Assembly (NCBI GenBank): GCA_949825065.1
Contig: OX463859.1
Coordinates: 17,131,220-17,195,219 of the forward strand
Origin: Odontocerum albicorne
Lineage: Eukaryota; Arthropoda; Insecta; Trichoptera; Odontoceridae
Direction: 5' to 3'
Length of the DNA stretch: 64,000 bases
Below the pieces are notes generated by a model. It was not told the DNA's origin and searched no databases. It was given only the letters and a program-made list of their open reading frames with translations. Positions within the stretch are counted from its first letter, which is position 1, and every line of letters starts with the position of its first letter. Below are positions 11,641 to 22,960 of the stretch, in pieces. A program made the translations under genes and the position numbers.

Positions 11641-11762
11641 AGATTTTAAAGAGGTCTTAAGTTAAAAACAGACTAGAATCCTTTTTAAAAAAAATCTGGG
11701 TTCCAACGGGAATCGAGCCCACAACATCTGGGTTGGGAGACCAACCAGCGTCTTACGTCTTT
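11641..11762 (-). mobile_element. SINE-A copy lacking its 3' tail
   Basis: Antisense body (TTAAAGAGGTCTTAAG), B box complement (GGGAATCGAGCC) and head (GGGAGACCAACCAGCGTCTT). The 3' tail is missing. The element abuts the end of LINE-J in opposite orientation. Confidence 0.75.
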
Positions 11763-12059
11763 AAAATTAAATAAATAAAAAACTATTTTTTCGGCATTGT
11801 TAACTATGTTGTTATCGACTTAGGGATCTGACGTGTCAAAAATGCATATCAAAAATAATAAATGACCAAAATCAAAATATAATATCAACAAGAGAACAAC
11901 AAAAATGCAATGATAAATTTTGCTTTTTTTTAAATTTTTTTTAGAACCTTGTATATTTAATTAAATGAACACTCATGCATATAAACATTTTATCGGTCTG
12001 TCTGTATTATGGTGGCTGCTTTTTGTTCTTTATAATAATTAAATCAGTAATCTCATTTG

Positions 12060-12290
12060 CATGGAAGGTTTCGAGTCTAAGGTTTATTCGGATGATACTC
12101 TGTTTAAATTTTGTGATCCAAGAGACAAAGATATTCTGAAATAGGATACTTCTAATTGCATTCTCAAAGTCTCGAATTGAATGTCGACTATAAATTGAAA
12201 CCTAATCCAAGTAAATGGAATCTCTCTCGGTGGCTTCACCCCGTAAACAACATCTCCTTGATGGCGATGAATTATCAATCATGGGTGTTA
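12060..12290 (+). pseudogene. Reverse transcriptase fragment with YSDD motif
   Basis: The + strand reads SKVYSDDTLFKFCDPRDKDIL, then in a shifted frame YKLKPNPSKWNL. This corresponds to the catalytic YADD box and the following KLKLNPxKT block of non-LTR reverse transcriptases; the first A of YADD is S here. One stop and one frameshift are visible. It is too short to place in one of the LINE lineages of the window. Confidence 0.55.
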
Positions 12291-12297
12291 CTTATTA

Positions 12298-12741
12298 ACA
12301 TATTTATTTAATATTTCATTGTATAACAACGTGACGGACTCGTTGTCAGGTAGCAATATCTTCCTACCAACTAGACAAAAGTAAAAAAAAAATAATGTTA
12401 CATGTTCTCAAAAATTGATCAAATAATTATTTACATGAGCATATGTAATGAAAATAAAAATTATATGTCATAAATCAAAGTAAAAAGGAAGGGATGGAGA
12501 AAAGGAAAAAAATCGGGAATGAACACGATACATTAATGACTTGAAATCAAGAGTTGTTTTCTAAATCGCATTTTAAAATATGCCAATGACTAACAACAGT
12601 TGGTAACACGTTCCAAAGTGTATCTGTATGGACCGTAAAGGATGACCTAAAAAAGAGATACGGTCTCTTCGGGAGTCTGTGATCTTGGAGAGTATAAATA
12701 TGTACGACGATGTATTCCAACGAAAAAAAATAAAAACTCAT
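12298..12741 (-). pseudogene. LINE-J 3' end, inverted copy
   Basis: From 12741 the minus strand encodes RSSFTVHTDTLWNVLPT, the (S/A)SFTVHAVRLWNSLP motif close to the C-terminus of jockey/CR1-like proteins. A 3' UTR runs to about 12298 and ends with ACTTTTGTCTAGTTGGTAGG, the TTGCTACCTGACAA hairpin and AAATAAAT. The tail corresponds to those at 11560-11640 and 43258-43335. Confidence 0.8.
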
Positions 12742-13124
12742 ATTAGTTCATTTGTTTTACGACATCTGGATAATTAAATTATATTATATTTATTCTAATC
12801 TGCCTAACTCACAATTTTCCAGAATCCAGTCAGACTTCATTGCAGCTGCTAGGCAGATAGATATATGAAAGTCATAAATATTTTTATATTAGTCCGTTGT
12901 TAAAAATTCTCCACTGGCTTGAGTGTCGCAAACGGATTCATTTCCAACTTTGTCTTATTTTATTCAAGTGCATTGTCACTATTGTAACTTTTCTGTGTCT
13001 GAGAGGTTTTTCTTCGTGGAGGAGTAGAACTTTGAAGTCGAGTTCCTCTACGTCTAATAAATAGATTTTTCCGAATCAATCAAATAGGGTGGCGCATGTA
13101 ATGATCTGCCTCTAAATGGTAGGG

Positions 13125-13640
13125 ATATGGGTGGTGTGTGTAATTTGCTCGAGATATCTAAATGCTCGAGATATGGGTGGTGTGCGTAATTTGCTCAAGA
13201 TCTAAATGCTCGAGATATGGGTGGTGTGCGTAATTTGCTCAAGATATCTACTCGTAAATGCTCGAGATATGGGTGGTGTGCGTAATTTTCTCAAGATATC
13301 TAAATGCTCGAGATATGGGTGGTGTGTGTAATTTGCTCAAGATACCTAAATACTCGAGATATGGGTGGTGTGTGTAATTTGCTCAAGATATCTAAATGCT
13401 CGAGATATGGGTGATGTGCGTAATTTGCTCAAGATATCTAAATGCTCGAGATATGGGTGGTGTGTGTAATTTGCTCGAGATATGGGTGGTGTGTGTAATT
13501 TTCTCTAGATATCTAAATACTCGAGATATGGGTGGTGCGTGTAATTTGCTCAAGATATCTAAATGCTCGAGATATGGGTGGTATGCGTAATTTGCTCAAG
13601 ATATCCAAATGCTCGAGATATGGGTGATGTGTGTAATTTG
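13125..13640. repeat. 46-bp minisatellite, about 11 units
   Basis: Units of about 46 bp containing CTCGAGATATGGGTGGTGTG, CGTAATTTGCTCAAGATATC and TAAATG. Several units are shortened or carry transitions. One unit (13249-13256) has a 6-bp insertion CTCGTA after TA that its sisters lack. Confidence 0.9.
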
Positions 13641-13985
13641 AGGAAGCACTTGAATACAACCTTTTCTGGGAGTCTTATAAAAATGTATGATTGTATATGA
13701 ACGCTACACAAATACACTACACTACACCTAAAGCCGAATGTGGCACATTACATTTAGGAAGATCTACAAAGGTTTGTTGTTATTCTTCCCTTAGTAGGTT
13801 ATCTGCGGTTTTTTAACCAAATTAGTTTCTCTGAATACATACACCATCGTTCTATCCTTATTCTCAATTTATTTTATTAATAGACATATGTTAGTTTTAA
13901 TATGTTTAATCTGTCACTAAAAATGAGTTCGCAATCCGAGTTAGAGCGCCCTTGAAGAAAGTCTGCTCACTGAAATGTGCTATTA
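13640..13985 (+). repeat. REP-1 copy (sense)
   Basis: It begins GAGGAAGCACTTG as at 21305 and contains AAAGCCGAATGTGGCACATT, TAGTAGGTTATCTGCGGTTT and GAGTTAGAGCGCCCTTGAAG. These are complements of blocks in the inverted copies at 14430 and 39425. It starts exactly where the 46-bp array ends. Confidence 0.7.
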
Positions 13986-14002
13986 ATTTTTCCTTTTATC
14001 AT

Positions 14003-14212
14003 ATTGTATTGCATTACACATTTGTTGTATACAGTATAACCTGGTGGATTTATTATTATGTGGCAATCTCTTTCAACTAATCAGGTATATGTTACACGGA
14101 CCTTTAGTGAAAACCAAACTGGAATCTTGAATCCGCAACAACTGACGCTTGTCTCCCAACCCAACGGGATGGGAGACAAGCGTCTTACTAAGTAGGCTAC
14201 GAAGGTGGCCTT
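14003..14212 (-). mobile_element. SINE-A copy with internal inverted duplication
   Basis: Tail (TTGTATACAGTATAACCTGG, ATGTGGCAATCTCTTTC), body and head in antisense. The head carries GACGCTTGTCTCCCA and then, 10 bases later, its exact complement TGGGAGACAAGCGTC (14150-14190), forming a strong hairpin in place of the B-box side. Confidence 0.8.
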
Positions 14213-14429
14213 GTTGTAATTATTGTTATTAATTTACATATACAGGCACACACATTCATATGAGACATGTAGATACAAATGCGGAAGTGCCCCCTTGACA
14301 TTTGATTTACACTTCCTAAGAACGGCGCTGCACTCCCTCCATCTATCTATTTGGTCATCGTAGTAGGGTGACCACAAGGCTAAGTTGTAGTTGTTGTTAA
14401 GTTATCGAATTACTAAGTTGCAGCTTACA

Positions 14430-14880
14430 AATAATAATAAAAAGACAATTTATGTAGCGACATTTAGAGAGCAGACCCTCAAGAACGCTCTGGCGGCGGA
14501 TTCGAATTCACTAATATTGACCGATTAAAAATATCACAAAAAACCAGTTGAGTTTAGTGATCAGGTGGCAGTTGCGGCCATTACATTAGGAACTTTCTTG
14601 CATCTGCAAATATACCTTTTTGGTAAGAAAACCGCAGAAAACCTACTAAGGAAAGACGAACTGCAAAGAAACTTCCGATGTGTGATAGTAATACATTCGG
14701 CTTTAGGTGGAGCATAATGTTTTAAAAAAAACGAGAAAAAGAAAACATGCCGGAGTTCTCCGATCGTCTCACTTCGGTATATCATCGGATCATGTACAGC
14801 GGTGTGGCCAATAAGTTTGCTAGTGTGCAACAGCTCACTCGCCTAAAACAAACTCCATGGCACAGCTTCACTTTCCAATT
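14430..14880 (-). repeat. REP-1 copy (inverted)
   Basis: Starts with AATAATAATAAAAAGACAAT, then TTTAGAGAGCAGACCCTCAA, and later GGTAAGAAAACCGCAGAAAA, CCTACTAAGGAAAGACGAAC and ACATTCGGCTTTAGGTG, complementary to the 13640 copy. The 90-codon minus frame inside it is not recognisable as a protein. Confidence 0.7.
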
Positions 14881-15126
14881 GATTTGACGTCGGTGTGGCG
14901 AGGAGAACCTCTACTTTGAAGCCGAGCAACAACGAGTAACAATCATAAATTTTGACAAGACTTCCCAAAAAGAATTATTTTCAAGGGATTACTAAACCTG
15001 CACACGTCACACATATTTCTAACACTTGAAGACAAACAAAGATCAATCCAATTGAAATATTACTCCATAAAATGAACAATAACCAAAAATAAAGATATAA
15101 TTTCATTAAATTGTACCTGTCGTCGT

Positions 15127-15296
15127 CGTCGTTGCTGGACCTTATAGTCGAAGATCCCCTCGCCATTTCATCGTTGCTGGACCTTATAGTCGAAGATCCC
15201 CTCGCCATTTCATCGTTGCTGGACCTTATAGTCGAAGATCCCCTCGCCATTTCATCGTTGCTGGACCTTATAGTCGAGGATCCCCTCGCCATTCCA
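15127..15296. repeat. 42-bp minisatellite, 4 near-identical units
   Basis: Four units of TCGTTGCTGGACCTTATAGT followed by CGAAGATCCCCTCGCCATTTCA, starting at 15127, 15169, 15211 and 15253. Because 42 is divisible by three and the unit lacks stops in several frames, open frames of 89 codons (+) and 103 codons (-) cross it. Near identity suggests recent expansion. It is more GC-rich than its surroundings. Confidence 0.9.
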
Positions 15297-15299
15297 CCG

Positions 15300-16000
15300 T
15301 TAACTCAGTTGGAAAACGAAGCTGTACCGTGGAGTTTTTTGACAGCTCAATCCTTTTTATACCGAAAATTGCTACACTAATTATAAAATTAACTCCTCTA
15401 TACTTCGAAGGTTTCGATTCTGCAAAGTAACTTTCATCTCGTTCTACAAATGATCCCATATGTTTTTTTTAAATCTCAAGATCTATCCATAAAATTCTCG
15501 TAAAATCCTATTCTTCTTGTTTTACATATGTATCATAAGTGTTGTTCCACTGAAAACAAATCTTAGTACTTTACCACTATAAAATGTGTTCCATAGTAAC
15601 GTAAGTCTACTTGGCTAAATTTGGTAATATTTTGTAATATACATACACATATTGAATTTAAATACACATATTAATATTGAATAATTTTAAACAATGACTT
15701 TGTAATTTGCCTTTTTCTAATATTACTACTGTTTTTCTGTATCTCCATGTTAGTTTAAGATAAAATTTTGTATTTTTGTCAACAATTTGAAGTACTTGTC
15801 ATAAGTGCATTTATATATATAAGACACTGTTGTGTCGTAAATTAAATAACTAACAAAATAAACACGTCAAAATGGCAGAAAATACTTTGTTTTCGACTCA
15901 AAGCAAAAGAAATAGACTATAAATATAATATAATGGAATATTTGTTGTACACAACTTATTTACAATTTATTTTATTTAAAAATTTCAACAGCAAAAAACA
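15300..16000. other. Unannotated AT-rich DNA
   Basis: No element recognised. A second open minus frame of 63 codons (15268-15459) shows no known motif. Confidence 0.45.
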
Positions 16001-16004
16001 AATC

Positions 16005-16150
16005 AGAGGTGAATGCAGAGGTAATGCACTGGACTTCCATGCGGAAGGTCGTCAGTTCGAACCCCGCGCTGTGCTACTCCCCTCGAATGGCACAGGCATT
16101 TTTTCCGTATTCAGGAGTATAAGGATACTTATAATTTCGGTCATATCTAT
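16005..16150 (+). mobile_element. SINE-C copy (tRNA-derived)
   Basis: Head with GTAATGCACTGGACTTCC, then GCGGAAGGTCGTCAGTTCGA ending in ACCCCGCGCTGTGC; the B box GTTCGAACCCC is canonical. Body: CCCTCGAATGG and GTATAAGGATACTTATAAT. The same element occurs inverted at 46428-46580 and 57645-57782 and diverged at 20115-20232. Confidence 0.8.
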
Positions 16151-16734
16151 TCTTTTAAAAATAAAAAAAACACATTTGACAGCTACGGTAGTGCCCAAGA
16201 GAATCAATACTAGATAGAAACTCGTGTTTTAAGAGTTACTTCATGAATACTACAGCTTTTAGATCCTTTTCGATAAGAAATACAATCTCGACATGAATAT
16301 TATTCGTAGAAGTCAAAAAAGTTTGGATAAATATAAAGTTAGAATATGTATCGTATCCAACCTTTAAAGTATCATAAAAACTACAAAAGGACACGTATTT
16401 GTGGCGTGCTGTGTCACTGTTGCCTGAAGTGTAATCCGGGTGGCGGTAGAAACGTCTTTTGGTATTAAGAAATTTCGTGATTCAAAAGAACTGTCAAAGA
16501 TAACGGTTGAAAAAAAAAACGAAAAAAGGTTAAACATCTATTTGATACGTTCAAAAAGATGTATATTATCAAAAAAGTCCAATTTATTTTTATATTGGAT
16601 GATTTTAAGGTTTTGTAAGATCAAGATTATATATATTGGCAGGTATCTAAAATGTATTAATACGAGTTAATGATTAGATCTTTCACAATGCATTTTATTC
16701 TATTAATTTCAAATTATCCAAAGATTGAGGACCT

Positions 16735-17200
16735 CCGTGATCAAGTCACTAAGGCGCTAGTTTTTAACACGGGTGTTACGACTTAGATTTTCTATGATAC
16801 ACAAAAAAATGTAAAGTAAATCAAGGCTCACTATCTGATTTAAGAGTTTATCTTTTAACAATACTTGCAAGCTTTAGACGTTTGACAAGTGTTATTACCT
16901 CTCCACATGCGGTATATTTACAAAACATACGATGGAAAACTGTGAGTTACTTGTTTGCTTCAGTGGTTCTTAACCCGAAGCTAGATTACTGAGGCCGAAG
17001 ACAGTGAACAAAATAATACAAGTTAAATAATTGAACTGATAACAATACTTGCACCGCTAGACGTGTGGGAATTTTATTCATTTTCATTACTAGTCCAATT
17101 ACGAGTTCCGCACCTTTTCTAGTGGTTCTTAATCCGAAGGTTCGGTTCCCGGTCACTCTCTTTAAGTCTACATCATCAATTTGGATATGTTGAATATAAA
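16735..17200 (+). mobile_element. SINE-B copy with duplicated body
   Basis: A tRNA-like head remnant (GACCTCCGTGATCAAG) is followed by two versions of the SINE-B body: AACAATACTTGCAAGC...TTCTTAACCCGAAG (16858-16981) and AACAATACTTGCACCG...TTCTTAATCCGAAG (17041-17141). The element ends in CAATTTGGATATGTTGA at about 17179-17195, as at 6868. Confidence 0.6.
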
Positions 17201-18740
17201 TTAATCGATAGATTTAGTATTTCTTAATTTCAAATACAATATTCTTCTTTCTCAAATAGTTTTTTTTTTCAAAACTGTTTCCTTGCTCCATTATTTAAGT
17301 TTTGTAACAGACGATAATCACAAGTCTCGCAAATAATATGAAAATTGTTTTTTCCAGTGTGTTACTGCACTGTTTATTTTTAAAGTTCTACGTCGTTTTT
17401 TACTTATTATTTATTTAATATAAATAGATAGATATTAAATAAATTAATAGTCGGTAATCGATAGCAACATAGTACTCGTATATAAAAATCACATATATGT
17501 TAAGGCTATATCCTGAAGTAACACTTTGTGAAGGCAATGGAAAAGAAAATATATTTTAGAGAGAAGCTATAAAACTATCTGGGCTTATCTCATAACGTCC
17601 TCTCAATTGAAATTCACCCCCACCAATGGAAGAGAAAATCATAATAAACTACTTTAATGTACTGTTTGTAACGAAAACGTAATATAATACAATAATACAA
17701 CGTTCTTATAAATTATTTGAAATATGTTTTATTGTGCTATTTTCAGCTAAGAAAATATTGCCCCTATTTTTTTTTGTAGAAGGAATACGAGGGAATACAT
17801 GCAACCAAAATTCTCTTGCACTTTTGTAAGGAGTAAACTAGAATACAACTCCTTATACAGATGCAACACAAATTTTTACGTCGTATTAACTTGAAGCTCG
17901 GTCTTAGAAATAATGATGGGGAAATACTTTGTAATTATATCACCTTCATTTAAAGAGGTTTTCTGATCGTAAGAGAAAAGTGTCTGATTTCATTCGGCTT
18001 TTCAAAATAGTAACTTAAATAATATTATAGACTTTCCTAAATTATTTAAATCGATCAACTTCCGAATCCCTTCGATAACAACGAGATTGCAGGATATATT
18101 CTGGTGTGACAATTGTAGAACTAACTCTTACTCGAATTCTCTCGTACCCAGATTACATGGATTGAGTAATGAATATTCTGCAGTCTCGGATATACGAGTA
18201 TTTGAAAAGAGTTTCAATGCCTTGAAATTTCTCTAAGGGAGCGTTTTTTTGTTAATTTGAACCATAAATTCGACACCACAGTGTGACTTGTAATTTTTTT
18301 CTTTTTCTTTTTTTTTTTTGTTTTTTTTTTCTTAAATTTTCCAAGATCTCTGAAAGTATATTTTTATTTTTAAAATTTCGATACGTATTAAGTTGACGAG
18401 TTGAACGAATATATTTTTGTTTTTATTTTTTTCGAACAGATTTTTATTATATGTTGCGGCCTTGGGCCTCCTGAGCCCAGAACTGTCGTTGCTGCTATTA
18501 TATTTATGGTAGGTAGTATATACTGTTTTCAGTTTTTTTTAGAATTTGAGTCGTGTTAATATTTATTATATTTACAACACGATTTTGTATTCACGCCCAA
18601 GATAAATTTGAATTCTTTGAATTTTAATATTGTTACAGTTTTTAATGGTTGATAAAAAAATAGTTTTAAATTAATAAATAAATACTTGTTTTGCTTTCAA
18701 GGTCAATTTATAAATCAATAAATATATCGCTTATTTATTT
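17200..18740. other. Unannotated AT-rich DNA with poly-T tract
   Basis: No element recognised. A long T-rich tract lies at 18290-18345. TACGAGTA-type octamers are at 17473 and 18193. Confidence 0.5.
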
Positions 18741-18744
18741 GTGT

Positions 18745-18822
18745 ATGTAACACTTTCTTGTAGCACAATCTAGCGTGATTATTGCCAGATGGCAATCTCT
18801 TCCATCCAATCAGGAAAATAAT
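18745..18822 (-). mobile_element. SINE-A tail fragment
   Basis: Antisense tail only: GTAACACTTTCTTGTAG and TTGCCAGATGGCAATCTCTT, including the TTGCCA/TGGCAA hairpin. Confidence 0.75.
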
Positions 18823-19361
18823 AAATGGAGGTGATAACATGGTCTTAGTGTTTATCAAAATTAATAAAAATATGAATAAGTAGTACAAAATTCATGAACA
18901 ATATAAACAGTCATGATTATATAGTGGTATATTTAATCAAAGGAAAAAATTAAGTGGCTGAATCATTTAAAATAATATACAATAATGACAATATTGAAAT
19001 TTCGCATCTATTTTTCACATCATCACTACATCACATCAGTGAACTACGTGAATCGATGTGTCTCAAGTTTTTTTTTTTCTAAAATTCTCACCTTTGTGTT
19101 TCTTTCAAGAAAATTTTCAAGAAGGGTTTAGTTTAGAAGCGTTTTGTAAGAAAGTTTGAACACTTTGCTTCTTATGTCAGTGGTAACGAAAAAAAAAAGG
19201 TTTAAGTCAAAAGTTTTAACTTAAAAAAGAAACAAACCCTTTTCTATCGAATTTGTGTTACGGTTTTTTTTATTATAAGTTTTCGGTTACAAATATTTAG
19301 AGTTAAAAACAGAGGTCAGTTAAAAAAAGCTGTTGTTAAAAAAAGTTTAAAAAAAAATGAT

Positions 19362-19500
19362 GACCTCTATAGCCTAGTCGATAAGACGCAAGCTCTACAC
19401 TCGAGGGTTTCGAATTCGATTCTCGATGGTACCCAAAAAAAGAACCAAAACGTTTTTCAGATTCGGTTTTGGTTTCATGTACAATACCTTCTAGATTAAA
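19362..19500 (+). mobile_element. SINE-B type head
   Basis: A tRNA-like block GACCTCTATAGCCTAGTCGA...GAATTCGATTCTCGATGG with an A box (TAGCCTAGTCGA) and a B-box-like GAATTCGATTC. It is followed by an A-rich linker and a body diverged from other copies. Confidence 0.55.
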
Positions 19501-20114
19501 AAATTCTTTTTTTTACTTTGCTGAAGTGAAAGTTAGTGTATGTTTGTTTACTGAAGTGCAAGAACTTACACACAATGAACCAATACACGTATAGGCGTAT
19601 TCCATACACATGATGGCTGTCATTATACTCGATCACGAGGGATAGTCTGTCGTATCGTATAGATCATGTATTTGAAATCCTTAAATCTCTCAATTTCAAC
19701 AAGCTTATGTAAATTAATTTTCTTTCAATATTCATCAATCAAAACACTGTTGCGACTAAGTGTCAGGGTTTTGATTAAATCGACACATTTCATGTGTCCT
19801 TAACCAAAGGATACTAAACAAATCATGTCACATGTCCTGGATTGTTTATTCAAACGTCCCCATATACTGCCCGGACCGCTCTCACGTGATATATAGGAAT
19901 GAGAATGGGTATAAATGGATATTTTGAGTGTCCTGCGTAGATTTATCGTCCATTTTTATCATATTTTTTCCAAAGGGAAATTCAAGTTTTTTTTTCACAA
20001 ATTCCAACGCAGCTTTTCCAATACTGTATACTTGTAGATACCATGTCGTTTTTTTTTATTATATGTTCACAGATTTTTCTATATTTGTATCAATACAGCT
20101 TACGGTTACGCGCT

Positions 20115-20232
20115 AAACTTTTGTGTAGAAGATGGACAGTTTGAGTCTCGTATTGTGCTAATTTGGATCGAGAAATACGGATATTTTTCGCCTATTTTTA
20201 AGGAGTTTAAGGATAATTTTGACTTCGTTCAT
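20115..20232 (+). mobile_element. SINE-C copy, strongly diverged
   Basis: GAAGATGGACAGTTTGAGTC aligns with the SINE-C head GGAAGGTCGTCAGTTCGAAC. AAGGAGTTTAAGGATAATTT and CGTTCATAT align with its 3' part. Confidence 0.5.
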
Positions 20233-20241
20233 ATTGTATTA

Positions 20242-20960
20242 TAATAACAATAATAATAAAAAGACAATTTATATAGCGCCGTTTAAAGGGTAACCCCTTA
20301 AGGGCGTTCTGACTAATGATTCGAACCCACTATTATTGACAGGTTAAATATATTACAAAAATAAAACAAGTTTAATGTAAAATGTGGAAGGCCGTGGCTC
20401 AAGACGCCAGTCTCAGAAGAATTAGATTTTTACTTTTACAATGTGATATAAAACAAATCAATATCAGAAACAGTCCTGTTCAGGATAGTTAAGGCTCTTC
20501 TAACACACATAGCAGGTAAGTGACCCGTTCTAACACACATAGCAGGTAAGTGACCCGTTCTAACACACATAGCAGGTAAATGACCTGTTCAGGATAGTGA
20601 AGGCTCTTCTAACACACATAGCAGGTAAATGACCCGTTCTTGCGGTGGTTGAGAACAACTCGTAACAGTGTAGTCTGGTGTGATTTAACACTATTTTTTC
20701 TAGTAATGCTGTACAATTCCCAACACTTCGAATATCTTATATCAAGAGTCGAAGGTTTCATTTGATTCTCAAGAAATTATGTCTAATCATGCCTATTTGA
20801 AACTCAGTTCGTTTAAGTTATGGATAAACATCAATCTTTCTCATATACAGATATCGCAAGAAGAGTGTAAAGATAGCAAGGCTGTAGTAGCAGCAATTAG
20901 ATCAGATACTTCCCCACATCTGCGTTCGTTAAAAAAACATACTTGATAAGAAAACTGTAA
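20242..20960 (-). repeat. REP-1 copy (inverted, longest) with internal tandem repeat
   Basis: Longest REP-1 copy: AATAATAATAAAAAGACAAT, AAGGGCGTTCTGACTAATGA, AAACAAGTTTAATGTAAAAT, TATATCAAGAGTCGAAGG. Within it, a 30-bp unit (CTAACACACATAGCAGGTAA plus GTGACCCGTT) is repeated three to four times at about 20497-20640, an expansion that the 6010 copy lacks. Confidence 0.75.
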
Positions 20961-21299
20961 AAAAATTCCATTTTCTATTACTTTAAAATATACGAGTATA
21001 TGTTATTTAAGGATGTACATACTTTATTGCTATCAATACCTATCTTTATTAATATTATTATTATTTATCGACTGGAAACATGAGTAATGAGGAATGGAAA
21101 AGATATATGCTAGATGTTTTAGAGATGTCGTTTTGGCGACTAATTCTTCGCATTTCATGCAAGACTCACAAATGTACTCGTATATATCGCCCAGGACTTA
21201 CAAATCGATCCAATATGGTGGGGTATTATGAAAAGGCTTTTACTATTGCTGGTCCTGTACAGGGAATGATTTGCATCTAACTGTTTAAAATGGGGGTGA

Positions 21300-21475
21300 C
21301 TTTTGCTGCTTTAGGAAGCACTTGGAGAAAACCCTTTTTTAGAAGTCTTACCAAAATGTATATTAGCACTACACTCTACTCAAAGCCGAGTGTGTTGATA
21401 TCACACATTGGAGTGTCTACAAAGGTTTCATTGTAGTGTGTTTCACCTTGGAAAGCTTTATGTCGTATTTTTAAC
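21300..21475 (+). repeat. REP-1 5' part (sense)
   Basis: TTAGGAAGCACTTGGAGAAA, TCAAAGCCGAGTGTGTTGAT and GTCTACAAAGGTTTCATTG align with 13640-13790 and the complement of 14620-14720. Confidence 0.6.
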
Positions 21476-21540
21476 TGACGAGTAATATTATTATTTTTAT
21501 TCAGTTTATTTTAAGTATTCCTTTTTTTAAATATTGATGA

Positions 21541-21700
21541 ATTTGTGGCCTAGTAGAAAATATGTTAGTCCTCCAGTCCAAGGACCCGTTAGAACCAAAA
21601 AACTAACAAAAATCATTCCATTCTGGTTTTCACCTAAGACCTCTTTAACAACTTTCTAATTAGTTGAAAGAGTCCACTAGACAAAAAGTTCACAAGGTTG
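21541..21700 (+). mobile_element. SINE-A copy feeding a minisatellite
   Basis: A degraded head (TGTGGCCTAGTAG) and clear body (TTCTGGTTTTCACCTAAGAC, CTCTTTAACAACTTTCTAAT, TAGTTGAAAGAG). Where the usual tail should follow, the 51-bp array starts, with a unit that itself contains the SINE-A tail end. Confidence 0.75.
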
Positions 21701-22351
21701 TGCTTTATTATACAACTGAAGTGTACTTGGACTACTAAGTTCACAATTTTGTGCTTTATTATACAACTGAAGTGTACTTGGTCTACTAAGTTCACAAGGT
21801 TGTGTTTTATTATACAACTGAAGTGTACTTGGACTACTAAGTTCACAAGGTTGTGCTTTATTATACAACTGAAGTGTACTTGGACTACTAAGTTCACAAG
21901 GTTGTGCTTTATTATACAACTGAAGTGTACTTGGACTACTAAGTTCACAAGGTTGTGCTTTATTATACAACTGAAGTGTACTTGGACTACTAAGTTCACA
22001 AGGTTGTGCTTTATTATACAACTGAAGTGTACTTGGACTACTAAGTTCACAAGGTTGTGCTTTATTATACAACTGAAGTGTACTTGGACTACTAAGTTCA
22101 CAAGGTTGTGCTTTATTATACAACTGAAGTGTACTTGGACTACTAAGTTCACAAGGTTGTGCTTTATTATACAACTGAAGTGTACTTGGACTACTAAGTT
22201 CACAATGTTGTGCTTTATTATACAACTGAAGTGTACTTGGACTACTAAGTTCACAAGGTTGTGCTATTTTATACAACTGAAGTGTACTTGGACTACTAAG
22301 TTCACAAGGTTGTGCTTTATTATATAGTACAACTGAAGTGTACTTGGACTA
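21686..22351. repeat. 51-bp minisatellite, 13 units, derived from SINE-A tail
   Basis: Thirteen highly similar 51-bp units containing AAGTTCACAAGGTTGTGC, TTTATTATACAACTGAAGTG and TACTTGGACTACT. The part from AGGTTGTG to AAGTGTA matches the end of SINE-A (CCAGGTTGTA...TACAACGAAAGTGTA). Because 51 is divisible by three, reading frames of about 200 codons cross it on both strands; these are artefacts of the period. The last unit carries a 5-bp insertion near 22323. Confidence 0.95.
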
Positions 22352-22359
22352 ATAATTTA

Positions 22360-22920
22360 AGTATCTCTTACAAAGATTTTTCCTTGATCCAATTTAATAA
22401 AGATAGGTTTATTGATAATAACAAAGTATGAACATATATGGCGTGAAATTTCACATATACTAAATGGCGAAGGAAAATACAAAAGCATTTAAAATGAAAG
22501 CGAACGAAAGGTCTGAGCTCATTACATAACATCACCCCAGTCGAAATACATTAGTACCAATAGAGGGATAGCTCGACCGCGAGGATAGAATGTATTTCTC
22601 TATCAAACAATTTTTAATTTTTATACTAGATATTCTACGCAAGACTCGTATCAATATTTTCATCTTGAGACAATGAAAGAAAAACATAAATATGTATGTA
22701 CATATTTGTCTCCTCAATTTATACCTTTCAATATTTCGTATAAAAAACTAGCCACCCTGTGTTTCATATTGTTTTATATCAGAAAAGGTAAAAAATGTAA
22801 CATTTACTCAGTAATGAGATTACATTGAAACATCTCTTTTAAGCTCAAAAGTTGAAACATTATTTTGTTTTGTTGAAAACATGTTACGGAAACGTTGAAA
22901 ACATTTTTGAGTATTTCAAA
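22360..22920. other. Unannotated AT-rich DNA
   Basis: The first 50 bases (TTTAAGTATCTCTTACAAAG, TTGATCC) resemble the sequence after the SINE-A copy at 33430-33485. The rest shows no element. Confidence 0.45.
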
Positions 22921-22925
22921 ATAAA

Positions 22926-22960
22926 CTAGATGATAAACCCGTGCCATGTACGGTTTTCGA
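22926..22960 (-). mobile_element. Possible Helitron 3' terminus
   Basis: On the minus strand an imperfect GC-rich hairpin (AAACCGT...ACGGGTTT type) is followed by ATCAT and CTAG. Hairpin, short spacer and CTAG is the hallmark of Helitron 3' ends. A similar arrangement, with shared CGGGTT(T)ATCA, is at 59320-59350, also on the minus strand. The element body to the right (to perhaps 23500) has no coding motif. Confidence 0.35.

Noticed and set aside
21634..22327. Three reading frames of about 200 codons on both strands
   Set aside because: They are created by the 51-bp minisatellite, whose period is divisible by three; no start context, no non-repeat domain.
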